From Deltaproteobacteria bacterium (GTDB taxonomy: Bacteria; Myxococcota; Myxococcia; SLRQ01), in contig SKWY01000298.1 in NCBI GenBank assembly GCA_007128675.1, positions 1 to 13,383 of the forward strand: a stretch of DNA of 13,383 nt, in the 5' to 3' direction. A program made the position numbers and the translations under genes. Positions within the stretch are counted from its first letter, which is position 1, and every line of letters starts with the position of its first letter. Below are positions 13,090 through 13,383 of the stretch, piece after piece. Below the pieces are notes generated by a model, which saw only the letters and a list, made by a program, of their open reading frames with translations, did not search any database and was not told where the DNA came from.

Positions 13090-13383
13090 ATGCAAGCCTG
13101 GTATGAAGACGAAGCCTTCTGGGAACTAGTTGGACCAAAGATCTTCGATGCTCAAAGGTGGGAGCAGGCAGAGGCCGAGGTCGACCACCTTCTGGACCTC
13201 GTCCAGCTCACTCCAGATGCCCGCATCCTCCACATGCCTTGCGGCAGCGGGAGGCACCTGCTCGAGCTTGCCCGTCGCGGCTTCACAGTTACAGGCATGG
13301 ATCGCACGAAGCCGTTTCTTGCAGAGGCTCGCCGCATCGCGGACGACGAGGGACTTTGCGTCAGGCTCATCGAGAGCGACATG
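13090..13383 (+). CDS. Class I SAM-dependent methyltransferase (3' end outside window)
   Basis: First 98 codons of a gene that continues past the right edge. The opening MQAWYEDEAFWELVGPKIFD and a helical EAEVDHLLDL lead into the nucleotide-binding core: strand ARILHM, then motif I PCGSGRH (residues 50-56), helix LLELARRG, and strand FTVTGMD with the acidic residue Asp71 that binds the ribose of S-adenosylmethionine. The usual Asp of motif I (as in VLDLGCG) is His48 here. The overall order matches small-molecule methyltransferases of the Methyltransf_11/25 type; the substrate is unknown. It starts 51 nt after the secreted protein gene, with no strong ribosome site. Confidence 0.85.
   Translation, partial: MQAWYEDEAFWELVGPKIFDAQRWEQAEAEVDHLLDLVQLTPDARILHMPCGSGRHLLELARRGFTVTGMDRTKPFLAEARRIADDEGLCVRLIESDM

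Overview
The window looks like a piece of a Gram-negative, GC-rich chromosome from the Myxococcota or a related (formerly deltaproteobacterial) lineage. This is inferred from its content: several secreted lipoproteins, a large Cys-rich surface lipoprotein with MopE-type metal-binding motifs and CGxDGCGG repeats, an outer-membrane protein resembling the TIGR04551 family, and a rubrerythrin. No rRNA, tRNA, CRISPR array, integrase or transposase was recognised.

Layout. Positions 1-7369 are essentially all coded on the minus strand. Read in the direction of transcription, the order is: an outer-membrane beta-barrel protein with a periplasmic coiled coil (7369-5408); a small LptM-like lipoprotein 3 nt behind it (5404-5156); an ABC sugar importer made of a fused substrate-binding protein plus MalF-type permease (5012-2778) and a MalG permease overlapping it by 4 nt (2781-1930); a damaged IPT/TIG lipoprotein gene (1900-1522); rubrerythrin (1403-831); a 190-bp remnant of the 3' end of malG (511-322); and a second, better preserved copy of the TIG lipoprotein gene that runs off the left edge (292-1). 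The last two are a direct repeat of the malG-3'/lipoprotein-5' segment at 1690-2119. The rubrerythrin gene and about 0.3 kb of orphan sequence therefore sit between two copies of a duplicated segment, and one lipoprotein copy is decaying.

From 7514 rightwards the genes are on the plus strand: a 992-residue Cys-rich lipoprotein (7514-10492), an intergenic stretch with a repeated ~60-bp element (10524-10668), a 333-residue lipoprotein of unknown function (10777-11778), a secreted protein with a tandem-repeat acidic tail (11830-13038), and the start of a class I SAM-dependent methyltransferase (13090 to the right edge).

How they work together. The importer genes form a translationally coupled unit for ATP-driven uptake of a malto-oligosaccharide-like sugar. 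No MalK-type ATPase is present, so it must be encoded elsewhere. The barrel protein and the small lipoprotein are a separate unit behind a recognisable sigma-70-like promoter at 7403-7431, which also fixes the barrel protein's start. The plus-strand genes share an envelope/secretion theme but no pathway that the sequence alone proves. I found no convincing new defence or mobile system. The most notable points are the duplication with partial gene decay, the binding-protein/permease fusion, and the mosaic Cys-rich lipoprotein.
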